NCBI RefSeq assembly: GCF_012641365.1
Contig: NZ_JABAIM010000001.1
Location: 806,001-870,000, forward strand
DNA length: 64,000 nt
DNA from: Leeia aquatica
GTDB taxonomy: Bacteria > Pseudomonadota > Gammaproteobacteria > Burkholderiales > Leeiaceae
Reading direction: 5' to 3'
The notes beneath the pieces were generated by a model. That model had not been told where the DNA came from and ran no database searches. It worked only from the letters and a program-made list of their open reading frames with translations. This document shows positions 1 through 8,188 of the stretch, piece by piece; the stretch's first letter is position 1; each line of letters opens with the position of its first letter. The position numbers and the translations under genes are program-made.

Positions 1-558
1 ATGCTCAGGGTTGCACAGGATAATAGCTTGGAGTCCCATATTGATCGGGCGCTAGAGAATTCTTTCTCAAAAATCATGAATCACATGCAGAAAACGCTTC
101 CGAATTCTATTTCAACCTACCAAAGCTCCTACCCCGATTATGACATTGCTGCGGTATCCAATGACATTAAGAGATTTGGTGGCCTACTTCACCAAGGGCA
201 AGTACTTTTCCATGGTGGGTATTGTCGTCATGAGGTAGGCGAGACGCTCTCTATTGATAGACCGCTTTCCACCAGCTTCTGTCCGCAAATTGCGTTACGC
301 AACGCAGAGTGGCGTGAAAAAGCTTATGATGCCGACGAAGTTAACATTTTTGTTTTGACGGTTTCTTCGACAACCGTTAAGGCCTACGTCCTCCCGTTAA
401 CCGGGAAGTTTGGACACGAAAAAGAAGTTCTTATTTCGCCAGGCATAACACTGACAGTAAAAAAGAAAACATTGGTTCGTAATGATTACGCTGTACGCAA
501 GTCTAATTATCCCGAAAAGAGTGTTTCCGCATATATTATTGAAATTGACCTTGAGTAA
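1..558 (+). CDS. ADP-ribosyltransferase-like protein, possibly 5'-truncated
   Basis: The 185 residues carry the layout of an R-S-E class mono-ADP-ribosyltransferase: a first-strand motif LFHGGY at 69-74, an S-T-S triad at 90-92, and an E-x-E motif (GHEKEVLIS, Glu140 and Glu142) before a final beta strand. Such domains move ADP-ribose from NAD onto proteins or other targets and are common as C-terminal domains of polymorphic toxins. Oddity: the usual first-strand Arg is replaced by His71. The ORF opens on the first base of the window, so the ATG may be internal and the protein longer, perhaps with a delivery domain upstream. It is lower in GC than its right-hand neighbours. The fold call is good; toxin activity is inference. 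Confidence 0.6.
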   Translation: MLRVAQDNSLESHIDRALENSFSKIMNHMQKTLPNSISTYQSSYPDYDIAAVSNDIKRFGGLLHQGQVLFHGGYCRHEVGETLSIDRPLSTSFCPQIALRNAEWREKAYDADEVNIFVLTVSSTTVKAYVLPLTGKFGHEKEVLISPGITLTVKKKTLVRNDYAVRKSNYPEKSVSAYIIEIDLE

Positions 559-581
559 AGCCAACGTTTGTAATTTACAAT

Positions 582-1043
582 TTACTGCACCACTGAAAAT
601 TCTTGAACAATTCCTTTAGGCGAACTCTTTAGCTTTATCATAAGCACTGTCTCTCTTTTTTTATAATCAACCCCCACGCCAAGGCTAACAATTTTAATTA
701 CCCCGTTCCTTTCACACAAATTAAAGCCCCGCACCCCAGGGTATACGTATTGTGCTTTAATTAAATAAAAACTGCCTTCGCCCTTTAGGGTCCCCGCTCT
801 GCTAAAGAAAAAACGCTCATCCCCTTTTGGCATTTTATAGTACGCACTCGCCCCAAGATAAAATTTGGCCGCATCCAATGTTGAATAAGGCACTTCAACC
901 CATGCATTATCGGGAATAAGGTTGAATTTTTTAGCAGGGTTTGTTTCCTCCGTCTGGTTCAGGCAATCGTTATTATCAAACTCTGCTTTTACATAGAGCG
1001 GGAAAGATACGGCAGCCAGAACCAGCAACCATCGCACGTACAT
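582..1043 (-). CDS. small secreted protein, unknown function
   Basis: I do not recognise this 153-residue protein. The chosen start at 1043 follows a strong GGAGG ribosome site and begins with a signal peptide (MYVRWLLVLAAVSFPLYVKA), so it should be periplasmic or secreted. A longer in-frame start at 1106 would bury the signal peptide. The mature part has two cysteines (in DCLNQ and NLCERNG) that could form a disulphide. It is convergent with the ADP-ribosyltransferase-like ORF, AT-rich like it, and may belong to the same acquired segment. Whether it protects against the neighbouring protein cannot be told; its export and opposite strand argue mildly against a classic immunity role. Confidence 0.6.
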   Translation of the reverse strand: MYVRWLLVLAAVSFPLYVKAEFDNNDCLNQTEETNPAKKFNLIPDNAWVEVPYSTLDAAKFYLGASAYYKMPKGDERFFFSRAGTLKGEGSFYLIKAQYVYPGVRGFNLCERNGVIKIVSLGVGVDYKKRETVLMIKLKSSPKGIVQEFSVVQ

Positions 1044-1112
1044 TAAATTTCCTCCAACTGTGTTCAGCCATCCCTGACAAGGCATTACTTTACCCCAGCG
1101 GACCATCTCCCC

Positions 1113-1697
1113 TCACCCCTCCAGCATCCGTTCCGCCGTCTCCACCATCGCCTGCACCACCGGGTGTTGCGGGGTGTAGGTCTGGCTGGCGGCGTAGGCG
1201 CCTTCGATGAGCAGGGCCAGCGCGTCGGCGCGGGCGGGGGGGAGCTGGGCTTGCTGGCAGAGCTGGTGCAGGCGGGCGAGCAGGCGGGCTTTGCTGTCTG
1301 CCACCATTTTGCGAGCCGGGTGCTGCGGGTCGGTGAATTCGCTGGCGATGTTGACGAAGGGGCAGCCGCGAAAGCCGGGCTTGGCGGCGCGGCCCGCGAG
1401 GTCGACAAAGAATTGCCGTATCTGTAGCCGGGGCTGGCCGGGGTGGGCGGCTTCGGCGGCGGCAAAGTAGGCCCAGAACACCTCATCCATGCGCTGCAGG
1501 TAGCGCAGCAGCAGCTCATCCTTGTTGGCGAACTGGCGGTAGACCGCCATCTTGTTCACCCCGGCCCGGCTGGCCACTTCATCCACACTCACGGCGCGCG
1601 CGCCTTCCTGATAGAACAGCGCATCCACCGCTTCCAGGATGCGCTGCTGGGCGTCCTGCGCTTTGGTCACCGTCCGGCGTGGGGTTTTGTCACTCAT
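1113..1697 (-). CDS. TetR family transcriptional regulator
   Basis: The 194-residue protein has a TetR N-terminal DNA-binding domain at about 15-63, with the helix-turn-helix VDEVASRAGVNKMAVYRQF. The C-terminal ligand domain contains a CPFVNIASEF stretch seen in TetR proteins of the YcdC/AcrR type. It is divergent from the DUF2000/LysE pair at 1779-2815. The 81-bp gap between them holds two similar dyads (see 1713-1763). The likely role is autorepression plus control of that pair. The ligand is unknown. Confidence 0.85.
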   Translation of the reverse strand: MSDKTPRRTVTKAQDAQQRILEAVDALFYQEGARAVSVDEVASRAGVNKMAVYRQFANKDELLLRYLQRMDEVFWAYFAAAEAAHPGQPRLQIRQFFVDLAGRAAKPGFRGCPFVNIASEFTDPQHPARKMVADSKARLLARLHQLCQQAQLPPARADALALLIEGAYAASQTYTPQHPVVQAMVETAERMLEG

Positions 1698-1712
1698 GCT
1701 GTTGCTCTTGAC

Positions 1713-1763
1713 TTGTTACTGACCAGTATCATAACATCGAATCATGTTACCGATTAGTAACAA
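1713..1763. promoter_or_regulatory. Inverted-repeat operator between TetR gene and DUF2000 gene
   Basis: Two 12-bp near-palindromes of the form TACYGAYYAGTA lie at 1717-1728 and 1748-1759, centres 31 bp (three helical turns) apart. The outer arms TTGTTACT (1713-1720) and AGTAACAA (1756-1763) also pair. The location between divergent TetR and target genes is that expected of a TetR operator. Seen directly; function inferred. Confidence 0.6.
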
Positions 1764-1778
1764 AACAGGAGAGCGAAG

Positions 1779-2192
1779 ATGTCGGAGCAGAAGTGTGTGA
1801 TCGTGATTGACCCGGAGCTGCCGCTGGGGGTGATTGCCAATGCCGCAGCGGTGCTGGCGGTGAGCCTGGGCAAAGCGGTGCCGGAGCTGGTGGGGCATGA
1901 CCTGCAGGATGCCGATGGCCTGCCGCACCGGGGCATCACCACCGCCGCCATTCCCATCCTGAAAGGCAGTGCCGATGGCCTGCAGCAGATGCGCAGCGCG
2001 CTGAGCGCGCATGAGCCCGAGCTCACGGTGGTGGACCTGACCGATGCCACCCGCAGCACCCGCAGCTATGCCGAATACGCGGCACATCTGGCGGCCACGC
2101 CGAGCAGCGAGGTGCGCTATCTGGGGCTGGCCGTGCATGGCAGCAGCAAGCTGGTCAACAAATTCACCGGCAGCCTCGGGCTGCTGCGCTGA
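1779..2192 (+). CDS. DUF2000 family protein
   Basis: The 137-residue protein matches the DUF2000 family: it opens MSEQKCVIVIDPELPLGVIANAAAVL, has the internal GHDLQDADG..GI segment, and ends AVHGSSKLVNKFTGSLGLLR. The family has a peptidyl-tRNA-hydrolase-II-like fold but no established reaction. It is first in a two-gene unit with the LysE-type exporter 20 bp downstream, and is divergent from a TetR regulator. A ribosome site (caggag) precedes the ATG. Pairing with an exporter under TetR control suggests handling of a small amino compound, which is inference. Confidence 0.75.
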   Translation: MSEQKCVIVIDPELPLGVIANAAAVLAVSLGKAVPELVGHDLQDADGLPHRGITTAAIPILKGSADGLQQMRSALSAHEPELTVVDLTDATRSTRSYAEYAAHLAATPSSEVRYLGLAVHGSSKLVNKFTGSLGLLR

Positions 2193-2212
2193 TCCTTACC
2201 TGCCTGGAGTCG

Positions 2213-2815
2213 ATGATGGACACCCTGCTCAGCTTTATTCTGGCCACTACCATAGTCAGCTTCATGCCCGGCCCCTCGATGGCGCTGATCATGATGCACG
2301 CGGTGGACCGCGGCTTTGCCACCAGTGTGCAGACCAGCCTGGGGGCGGTGCTGGCGGATGCCATTTTGCTGGTGCTGGCACTCTCCGGCGTGGGTGCCAT
2401 CCTCTACAGCTCGGCGCTGGCGTTCACGGCCCTGAAATGGGTGGGGGTGGTGTACCTGATCTGGCTGGGCATTGCGCAGCTGCGCAGCCCGGTGAACACG
2501 TCTGCAGATCAGCCCGCCAGCAAGCCGGGCAATGCTTTTCTGCAGGGGCTGGGGGTGACGCTGTTCAACCCCAAGATCATCGGCTTCCTGATCATGTATT
2601 TCCCGCAGTTTCTGGATGCCAAGCGCCCGGCCCTGCCGCAGCTGCTGGTGCTGGGGCCGCTGTTCCTGCTGGTGGTGTTTGTGGTGTTCCTGATCTGCGC
2701 CATGCTGGCGCACGCCATGCGCCGCCTGCTGCTCACCGAGCGCGGCCGCCTGTGGTTCCGCAATACCACCGGCGGCGCACTGATCGGCTGCGGCTTGCTC
2801 TCCATGCGGCTGTAG
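2213..2815 (+). CDS. LysE family translocator
   Basis: The 200-residue inner-membrane protein has the LysE/RhtB signature near its N-terminus (FMPGPSMALIMMHAVDRG) and about six hydrophobic segments. Members export amino acids or related metabolites by proton antiport. It lies 20 bp after the DUF2000 gene, so co-transcription under the TetR repressor at 1113-1697 is likely. The substrate cannot be deduced. It converges on the second TetR gene, ending 20 bp from its stop. Confidence 0.85.
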   Translation: MMDTLLSFILATTIVSFMPGPSMALIMMHAVDRGFATSVQTSLGAVLADAILLVLALSGVGAILYSSALAFTALKWVGVVYLIWLGIAQLRSPVNTSADQPASKPGNAFLQGLGVTLFNPKIIGFLIMYFPQFLDAKRPALPQLLVLGPLFLLVVFVVFLICAMLAHAMRRLLLTERGRLWFRNTTGGALIGCGLLSMRL

Positions 2816-2835
2816 TCCGCGCCGGCGGCAGCGTG

Positions 2836-3441
2836 TTACGCCACGCCATCCAGAAACAGTGTGCGCATGTATCGCACGATGTCGTCATCGCTGTAGCGGC
2901 TGTAGTCTTTCATATAGTCCACAGCCGGGTCGCAGGTGCGGGCGTAGTAGGCGTAGAGGATGGCATCGGTGGGTAAATCCTTGCGCATCTCTCCGGCGGC
3001 CTTGGCCTGTTCGACCATGCCTTGCAGTTGCTTGTGCAGCTTGTACACGCGGGTCATGTAGCGCAGGCTGCGGGTGAGCATCGCTTTCACGTTCTGGCTG
3101 GCGGAGGGCAAAAAGGGCAAGCCGCCCTGCAGGCGCACCCGCAGTGCCCACTCCAGCAGGCTGGCCAGCTGGGCCTTGCCGCCCTGCGCCGGGTCCAGCT
3201 GCTTCAGGTAATCCAGCGCACCATCGAGCAGCCGGATCATCACTTCCGTGGCCAGGTCTTCCTTGGATTTGAAATGCTTGTACAGGCTGGGCTTGGAGAT
3301 ACCGGCTTCGCTCGCCACATCATCCATGGTCATCAAGTCAAAGCCCTTGCTGGCCAGCAGGGTGGTGGTGGCGTCGAGCACGGCCTGTTCACGTAGCTTG
3401 AAGGCCTGATCCTTGAAGCTGAGTTTGCCAGAAATACTCAT
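2836..3441 (-). CDS. TetR family transcriptional regulator
   Basis: The 201-residue protein has a TetR DNA-binding domain at about 17-63 (MDDVASEAGISKPSLYKHFKSKEDL) and an alpha-helical C-terminal ligand domain. It is divergent from the lipid-modification operon at 3560 and has two TACTCATT(G/A)GTA dyads over and upstream of its own start codon. It is therefore probably autoregulated and may control the operon. This is notable because related lipid operons elsewhere are often run by an RpoE/ChrR pair rather than a TetR protein. The ligand is unknown. Confidence 0.85.
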   Translation of the reverse strand: MSISGKLSFKDQAFKLREQAVLDATTTLLASKGFDLMTMDDVASEAGISKPSLYKHFKSKEDLATEVMIRLLDGALDYLKQLDPAQGGKAQLASLLEWALRVRLQGGLPFLPSASQNVKAMLTRSLRYMTRVYKLHKQLQGMVEQAKAAGEMRKDLPTDAILYAYYARTCDPAVDYMKDYSRYSDDDIVRYMRTLFLDGVA

Positions 3442-3466
3442 TGGTATGATCTTTTACTCATTAGTA
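3435..3466. promoter_or_regulatory. Paired TetR-type operator dyads
   Basis: TACTCATTGGTA (3435-3446, covering the TetR start codon) and TACTCATTAGTA (3455-3466) are two copies of a 12-bp dyad with centres 20 bp, two helical turns, apart. The spacing and place fit autorepression by the TetR gene at 2836-3441. The same TAC(T/C)-N4-(A/G)GTA shape occurs at the other TetR gene (1717-1759). Confidence 0.55.
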
Positions 3467-3559
3467 GCTTTTTTTCCTTCGCGGTTATAAGATGACTATA
3501 AGCACTCTGTTGCAGGGTGCCAAGCAGTTTTATCGGAATGCGTCAGAACGGAAGCAAAG

Positions 3560-4858
3560 ATGAGCCCCTTACCCGTTGCACGCCAGCGTGTCGCCGTCAT
3601 TGGCTCCGGTATCTCCGGTCTGGCCAGCGCCTGGCTGCTGGCCCCGGCGCATGAGGTGACGCTGTTTGAAGCGGCGGACTATGTCGGCGGGCATACCCAT
3701 ACGGTAGACCTGTCGCTGGAGGGTCAGCAGTTTGCAGTGGATACCGGCTTTCTGGTGTTCAACGAGCGGACCTACCCCAATCTGATTGCCCTGTTTGCCG
3801 AGCTGGGCATACCCACTTGCAGCACCGACATGTCCTTCAGTGTGTCACTGGATCAGGGACAGGATGAGTGGGCCGGTCGCAATCTTGCCACCGTGTTTGC
3901 CCAGCGCCGCAAGCTGCTCTCTCCCCGCTTTCTGGGCATGCTGTATGACATTCTGCGGTTCAATGCCGCCGCCCCTCGCCTGCTGGATACAGCGCTTCAA
4001 GAAGCCTGTACGCTGGGCGAGCTGCTGGCACAGGAAGCCTATGGCGACGCCTTCCGCGACCGCTATTTGGTGCCGATGGCAGCCGCCATCTGGTCCAGCC
4101 CCAGTCGTGAAATCCTGGACTTTCCGGCGGCGACCTTCCTGCGTTTCTGCATGAACCACGGCCTGCTGCAGATCCGGCATCGCCCACGCTGGTTTACCGT
4201 GCCGGGTGGTGCACGCCAGTATGTAACACGCATGCTGGAACGCCTCACCGATGTACGCCTCTCCACACCGGTGCGCAGCGTGACACGGGGGCCGGATGGC
4301 GTCCGCATCGTCAGTGATGCCGGCACGGAACATTTCGATGCCGTGATCTTTGCCTGCCATGCGCCACAAACCTTGGCCCTGCTGCAAGATGCCAGCGAGG
4401 TGGAGCGCAGCGTGCTCGGTGCCGTTCGTTACCAGCGCAATACCGCAGTGCTGCACGGCGACCCGGCGCTGCTGCCGCAGCGCCAGCCGGTGTGGTCTGC
4501 CTGGAATTTCCTGGCTGAATCAACCCAATCAGACGGCCGTGCAGTATGCGTCAGCTACCTGCTCAACCAGTTGCAGCCGCTGCCGGTATCGTCGCCGGTG
4601 ATCGTGACCCTGAATCCGGTGCGCGAGCCCGACCCGTCCAAGGTGTACGGACAATTTGAATATGAGCACCCGCTGCTGGACCGGGCCGTCGTCCAGGCCC
4701 AGCAGGACCTGCCCATCTTGCAGGGCTTGCAGCGCTGCTGGTATGCCGGCGCCTGGACCGGCTACGGTTTCCATGAGGACGGTCTGAAGTCTGCCCTGAA
4801 TGTGGCCCGGCATTTTGTTCCACTGCCAGCCTGGGCGCAGGGGGTGTCTGATGCATGA
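3560..4858 (+). CDS. FAD-dependent oxidoreductase of cyclopropane fatty acid cluster
   Basis: The 432-residue flavoprotein opens with a Rossmann dinucleotide site (VAVIGSGISGLASAWLL, Gly15-x-Gly17-x-x-Gly20). An acidic end of strand two (LFEAADYVGGHTHTV) and an amine-oxidase-like C-terminal motif (GAWTGYGFHEDGLKSAL) follow. Proteins of this type head clusters with DUF1365 and CFA-synthase-like methyltransferases, as here. In such clusters they are thought to oxidise or desaturate modified membrane fatty acids. The next gene overlaps by 8 bp, so this is the first gene of a coupled operon. The exact reaction is not settled by sequence. Confidence 0.8.
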   Translation: MSPLPVARQRVAVIGSGISGLASAWLLAPAHEVTLFEAADYVGGHTHTVDLSLEGQQFAVDTGFLVFNERTYPNLIALFAELGIPTCSTDMSFSVSLDQGQDEWAGRNLATVFAQRRKLLSPRFLGMLYDILRFNAAAPRLLDTALQEACTLGELLAQEAYGDAFRDRYLVPMAAAIWSSPSREILDFPAATFLRFCMNHGLLQIRHRPRWFTVPGGARQYVTRMLERLTDVRLSTPVRSVTRGPDGVRIVSDAGTEHFDAVIFACHAPQTLALLQDASEVERSVLGAVRYQRNTAVLHGDPALLPQRQPVWSAWNFLAESTQSDGRAVCVSYLLNQLQPLPVSSPVIVTLNPVREPDPSKVYGQFEYEHPLLDRAVVQAQQDLPILQGLQRCWYAGAWTGYGFHEDGLKSALNVARHFVPLPAWAQGVSDA

Positions 4859-5624
4859 TGCCTACCTGATCCCGGGTCTGGTGATGCATCAGCGCTTGCG
4901 CCCGGTGCGGCATCGCTTCCGCTACCCGGCCTGTGCCATCCGCCTGCGGCTTGCCGCACTGGACAGGGTGAGCAACCGCTGGTTTGGCGTGGACTGCTGG
5001 CGGCCACTCTCCTTGCGCACCCGCGACTATGGGCCGCGCGATGGCTCGCCCTTGCTGCCCTGGATACAGCGGCAGCTGCGCGCCGCAGGCTTGCCCGCCG
5101 ATGGTGAGGTCTGGCTGCAGACGTTTCCCCGGGTGCTGGGCTATGCCTTCAGCCCGGTGAGCTTCTGGTACTGCCACGATCGCGCGGGCCAGCTGGTGGC
5201 GGTGCTGGCCGAGGTTAACAATACTTTCGGCGAACACCATGCCTATCTGCTGGCCCGGCCGGGTGGCGAGCCCATCACCACAGGTAGCGTGCTAACCTGC
5301 CGCAAACAGCTGCACGTCTCCCCCTTCTGCCAAGTGGCAGGCCATTACCAGTTCCGCCTGGCCGAAACCCCGGAACGCATGCTGATGCGTATCGACTATC
5401 ACGATCCCCACGGTGCGCTGCTCCAGACCAGCATCTCCGGCCCGCTGCAGCCACTGACCGCCGCAGCGGCACGCCGCATGGTATTGCGGCAACCGCTGGA
5501 TGCCCTGGCCATCATCAGCCGCATCCACTGGCAAGCCTTGCGGTTGTGGATCAAGCGAGTGCCCTGGTTTGGCAAACCGCGCCCCCCTGAACAACCCGTC
5601 AGTCATGGACAGGAGTACCCCTGA
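4851..5624 (+). CDS. DUF1365 domain protein
   Basis: The 257-residue protein is recognised as DUF1365 by its opening HDAYLIPGLVMHQRLRPVRHRFRY and internal GYAFSPVSFWYCHD and EVNNTFGEHHAYLL motifs. The family has no proven enzymatic role but almost always sits beside CFA-like methyltransferases. I take the ATG at 4851, overlapping the upstream stop by 8 bp; a longer start at 4800 would overlap by 59 bp. It overlaps the next gene by one base (TGATG), indicating translational coupling. Probable role: an accessory step in fatty acyl chain modification. Confidence 0.8.
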   Translation: MHDAYLIPGLVMHQRLRPVRHRFRYPACAIRLRLAALDRVSNRWFGVDCWRPLSLRTRDYGPRDGSPLLPWIQRQLRAAGLPADGEVWLQTFPRVLGYAFSPVSFWYCHDRAGQLVAVLAEVNNTFGEHHAYLLARPGGEPITTGSVLTCRKQLHVSPFCQVAGHYQFRLAETPERMLMRIDYHDPHGALLQTSISGPLQPLTAAAARRMVLRQPLDALAIISRIHWQALRLWIKRVPWFGKPRPPEQPVSHGQEYP

Positions 5625-6832
5625 TGCCCCTCTCCCGCGCCATCAACTTGCCTTATCGCATGCTGCCGCCCTTCGCCAGACTGCTACTCAATCGCCTGAA
5701 GCGGCTGCAGCACGGCAGCCTGCAGTTGCATACGCCGGAGGGGGACACCCTGCGGCTTGGCCAGCACGGTGCAGCCCCTGAGGCCGAACTCACGGTGCAC
5801 GACTGGTCGGCTTGCCGCAAACTGCTGCTGTCCGGCGACATTGGCTTTGCCGAAGCGTACCGCGACGGACTGGTAGACTCCCCCGACCTCACCGCCCTGC
5901 TGCGGCTGGCACTCCGCAATGAAGCCGCCTTGCGGACCACCCTCAGCGGCAGCCTGCCTGCCCGCTGGTGGTACGCGCTCAAGCACCGGCTGCGTCGCAA
6001 CAGCAAGTCCGGCAGCCGTCGCAACATCCACGCCCACTATGACCTCGGCAATACCTTCTATCAGCTGTGGCTGGACAGCAGCTGGACCTATTCCAGCGCC
6101 TGGTTCAATGGCGACTGCACGCAATCCTTGTCCCAGGCGCAAGCCGCCAAGTACCAGCGCATCTGCGATGTACTTCAGCTGCGCCCCGGCATGCGGGTGC
6201 TGGAAATCGGCTGTGGCTGGGGTGGCTTTGCCGAGCACGCGGCGCAGCAAGGCATCGCCGTTCATGGCATTACCCTTTCTGAGGCCCAGCTGGCTTTTGC
6301 CCGGCAGCGGCTGGCCGACTATCCGCAGGTGACACTGGCGCTACAGGATTATCGTGATCTGAGCGGCCAGTACGATGCCATTGTGTCCATCGAGATGTTT
6401 GAAGCCGTCGGCGAGGCCTACTGGCGTGACTACTTCCACACCCTGCAGCGTTTGCTCAAGCCGGGTGCCCAAGCGCTGGTGCAAAGCATTACCATCGACG
6501 ATCGACACTATGACCGCTACCGCAGCCGCAGTGACTTCATCCAGGAATTCATTTTCCCCGGCGGCATGCTACCCAGCTGCAAACGCTTTGAATCCACCGC
6601 CGCTCAGTGCGGGCTGCAGACACTGAACCGGCTGGACTTTGGCCCGGACTACGCCGAGACCTTGCGCCGCTGGCGCGAGGGGTTTGAGCATACATTGCTG
6701 GCAACCCGCCAGCTGGGCTTTGACGAGGCATTCATTCGCATCTGGCGACTGTATTACTGCTATTGCGAGGCGGGCTTCGACGAAGGCCGTACCGGTGTCT
6801 CCCAATTCCTGCTGCAGGCACAGCCAGCATGA
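5624..6832 (+). CDS. Cyclopropane-fatty-acyl-phospholipid synthase family methyltransferase
   Basis: The 402-residue SAM-dependent enzyme shows the CFA-synthase hallmarks. These are a substrate segment HAHYDLGNTFYQLWLD at about 135-150, SAM motif I VLEIGCGWGGF at about 192-202, QDYRD and SIEMFEAVG in the Rossmann core, and FIFPGGMLPS further on. It should methylenate or methylate unsaturated acyl chains of membrane phospholipids. The start overlaps the DUF1365 stop (TGATG). Its operon partners suggest the methylated acyl chain is further oxidised, for example toward a furan fatty acid, which is inference from similar clusters elsewhere. Confidence 0.85.
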   Translation: MPLSRAINLPYRMLPPFARLLLNRLKRLQHGSLQLHTPEGDTLRLGQHGAAPEAELTVHDWSACRKLLLSGDIGFAEAYRDGLVDSPDLTALLRLALRNEAALRTTLSGSLPARWWYALKHRLRRNSKSGSRRNIHAHYDLGNTFYQLWLDSSWTYSSAWFNGDCTQSLSQAQAAKYQRICDVLQLRPGMRVLEIGCGWGGFAEHAAQQGIAVHGITLSEAQLAFARQRLADYPQVTLALQDYRDLSGQYDAIVSIEMFEAVGEAYWRDYFHTLQRLLKPGAQALVQSITIDDRHYDRYRSRSDFIQEFIFPGGMLPSCKRFESTAAQCGLQTLNRLDFGPDYAETLRRWREGFEHTLLATRQLGFDEAFIRIWRLYYCYCEAGFDEGRTGVSQFLLQAQPA

Positions 6833-6885
6833 ACACGCGCCTTGTATCTCTGCCCGCCTGCCCGCACTGCGCGGCTTAAGCCATC

Positions 6886-7662
6886 ATGCTGCTGACGCCA
6901 CCCAACCCACCGATACGTGACTGGCGCAGCCAGCGGGTGTGGGTCATTGGCGCCTCCAGCGGCATCGGTGCGGCCCTGGCGAGAGCCCTGCTGGCACGGG
7001 GCGCCGAGGTGATTTTGTCTGCACGTCGCGAAACCGCACTGCAGCAGGTTGCGGGGGGCGCGCCCCGCAGCCTGATCCTGCCGCTGGATGTGCGTGATCC
7101 GCAGTCCTGGCAGCAAGCATGGTACCGCCTGCAACCACAGGTGCCGGACCTGCTGGTGTTCTGCGCGGCCGACTATCGCCCGCAGCGCTGCTGGGAGCTG
7201 CATCATGAGCAGGTCCGCCACACGCTGGAAACCAATCTGAGCAGTGTCTACTACGCGCTGGAGACGGTGCTGCCCGCGATGATGGCACGCCGCAGCGGCG
7301 GCATTGCGCTGGTCGCCAGCGTGGCGGGCTGTCTGGGGCTGCCCGGTGCCAGCGTCTATGGGCCCGGCAAGGCGGCGCTGATCAACCTGGCCGAGCTGCT
7401 GCATGTTGAACTGCACGACCATGGTCTGGGGGTTTACCTGATCAACCCCGGTTTTGTCGCCACCCGCCTGACGGCGCAGAACACCTTTGCCATGCCCGCC
7501 CTCCTGAGCCCGGAAGCCGCTGCCCAACGCATGCTGGCGGGGCTGGAGCGCGGCCAATTTGAAATCCACTTTCCCAAAAGGTTTACGCTATGGATCAAGC
7601 TGATCGCCCTGCTCCCCTACCGGTTGAGGCTGCCGCTACTCAGACACCTGATACGGACCTGA
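6886..7662 (+). CDS. SDR family oxidoreductase
   Basis: The 258-residue short-chain dehydrogenase has the NAD(P) motif WVIGASSGIGAALA near residue 20, an acidic LDVRD at about 66-70, a catalytic serine in VASVAG and the YxxxK pair in SVYGPGKAAL (Tyr about 157). Members interconvert alcohols and ketones. It follows the methyltransferase by 53 bp and its 3' end is overlapped by the next ORF by 73 bp, so it is part of the lipid-modification operon. SDRs recur in such clusters; the substrate is presumably an acyl derivative. Confidence 0.8.
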   Translation: MLLTPPNPPIRDWRSQRVWVIGASSGIGAALARALLARGAEVILSARRETALQQVAGGAPRSLILPLDVRDPQSWQQAWYRLQPQVPDLLVFCAADYRPQRCWELHHEQVRHTLETNLSSVYYALETVLPAMMARRSGGIALVASVAGCLGLPGASVYGPGKAALINLAELLHVELHDHGLGVYLINPGFVATRLTAQNTFAMPALLSPEAAAQRMLAGLERGQFEIHFPKRFTLWIKLIALLPYRLRLPLLRHLIRT

Positions 7663-8096
7663 GGGCATGTCTGCAGGCGCTGGTGGACTGGTATCAGCAG
7701 TTGACGCCAGACAGCCTGGAACACATCCATCGCTACTACCACAGCAGTGCCCGCTTCAAAGATCCGTTCAACACGGTACAGGGCCGCTGGGCCATTCTCG
7801 ACATTTTCCGGCATATGTTCCAGACACTGGAGGCGCCCCGCTTTGTCATCCTGCAGCAACTGCTCGACGCTGATCAGGCCTTCCTGACCTGGGATTTTCA
7901 CTTCCAGCGCGGCGGTAAAGCCTACAAGCTGCACGGCAGCAGCCACCTGCAGTTTGGACCGGACGGGTTGGTCACCCTTCACCGCGACTACTGGGATTCC
8001 GCCGAGGAGCTGCTGCACAAGCTGCCGCTGATTGGCCCGATCCTGCGGGCCTTGCGCCGCAAATTGTCGGTACACGATGAAGGCTGGACGCACTGA
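7590..8096 (+). CDS. SnoaL/NTF2-like domain protein
   Basis: The 168-residue protein looks like a nuclear-transport-factor-2-fold (SnoaL-like) member: YYHSSARFKDPFNTVQG, ILDIFRHMFQTLEAPRF, then FLTWDFHF and HGSSHLQF strands. These small cone-shaped domains act as isomerases, cyclases or binding proteins. The ATG used overlaps the SDR by 73 bp, more than usual. No closer start with a good ribosome site was seen, so translation may begin further in. It is the last gene of the operon that starts at 3560. A specific reaction cannot be given. Confidence 0.7.
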   Translation: MDQADRPAPLPVEAAATQTPDTDLRACLQALVDWYQQLTPDSLEHIHRYYHSSARFKDPFNTVQGRWAILDIFRHMFQTLEAPRFVILQQLLDADQAFLTWDFHFQRGGKAYKLHGSSHLQFGPDGLVTLHRDYWDSAEELLHKLPLIGPILRALRRKLSVHDEGWTH

Positions 8097-8188
8097 CGGC
8101 CAGCACCCGCAGCATCTCGGCACCGGAGGCCCTGCACGTCGCCCTGCGCCATGCTACAGTCCGCCCATCCACACACACCGAGACCCGC

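Noticed and set aside
2044..2976. 310-codon plus-strand ORF across DUF2000, LysE and TetR genes
   Set aside because: Overlaps three recognised genes and has biased, repetitive composition.
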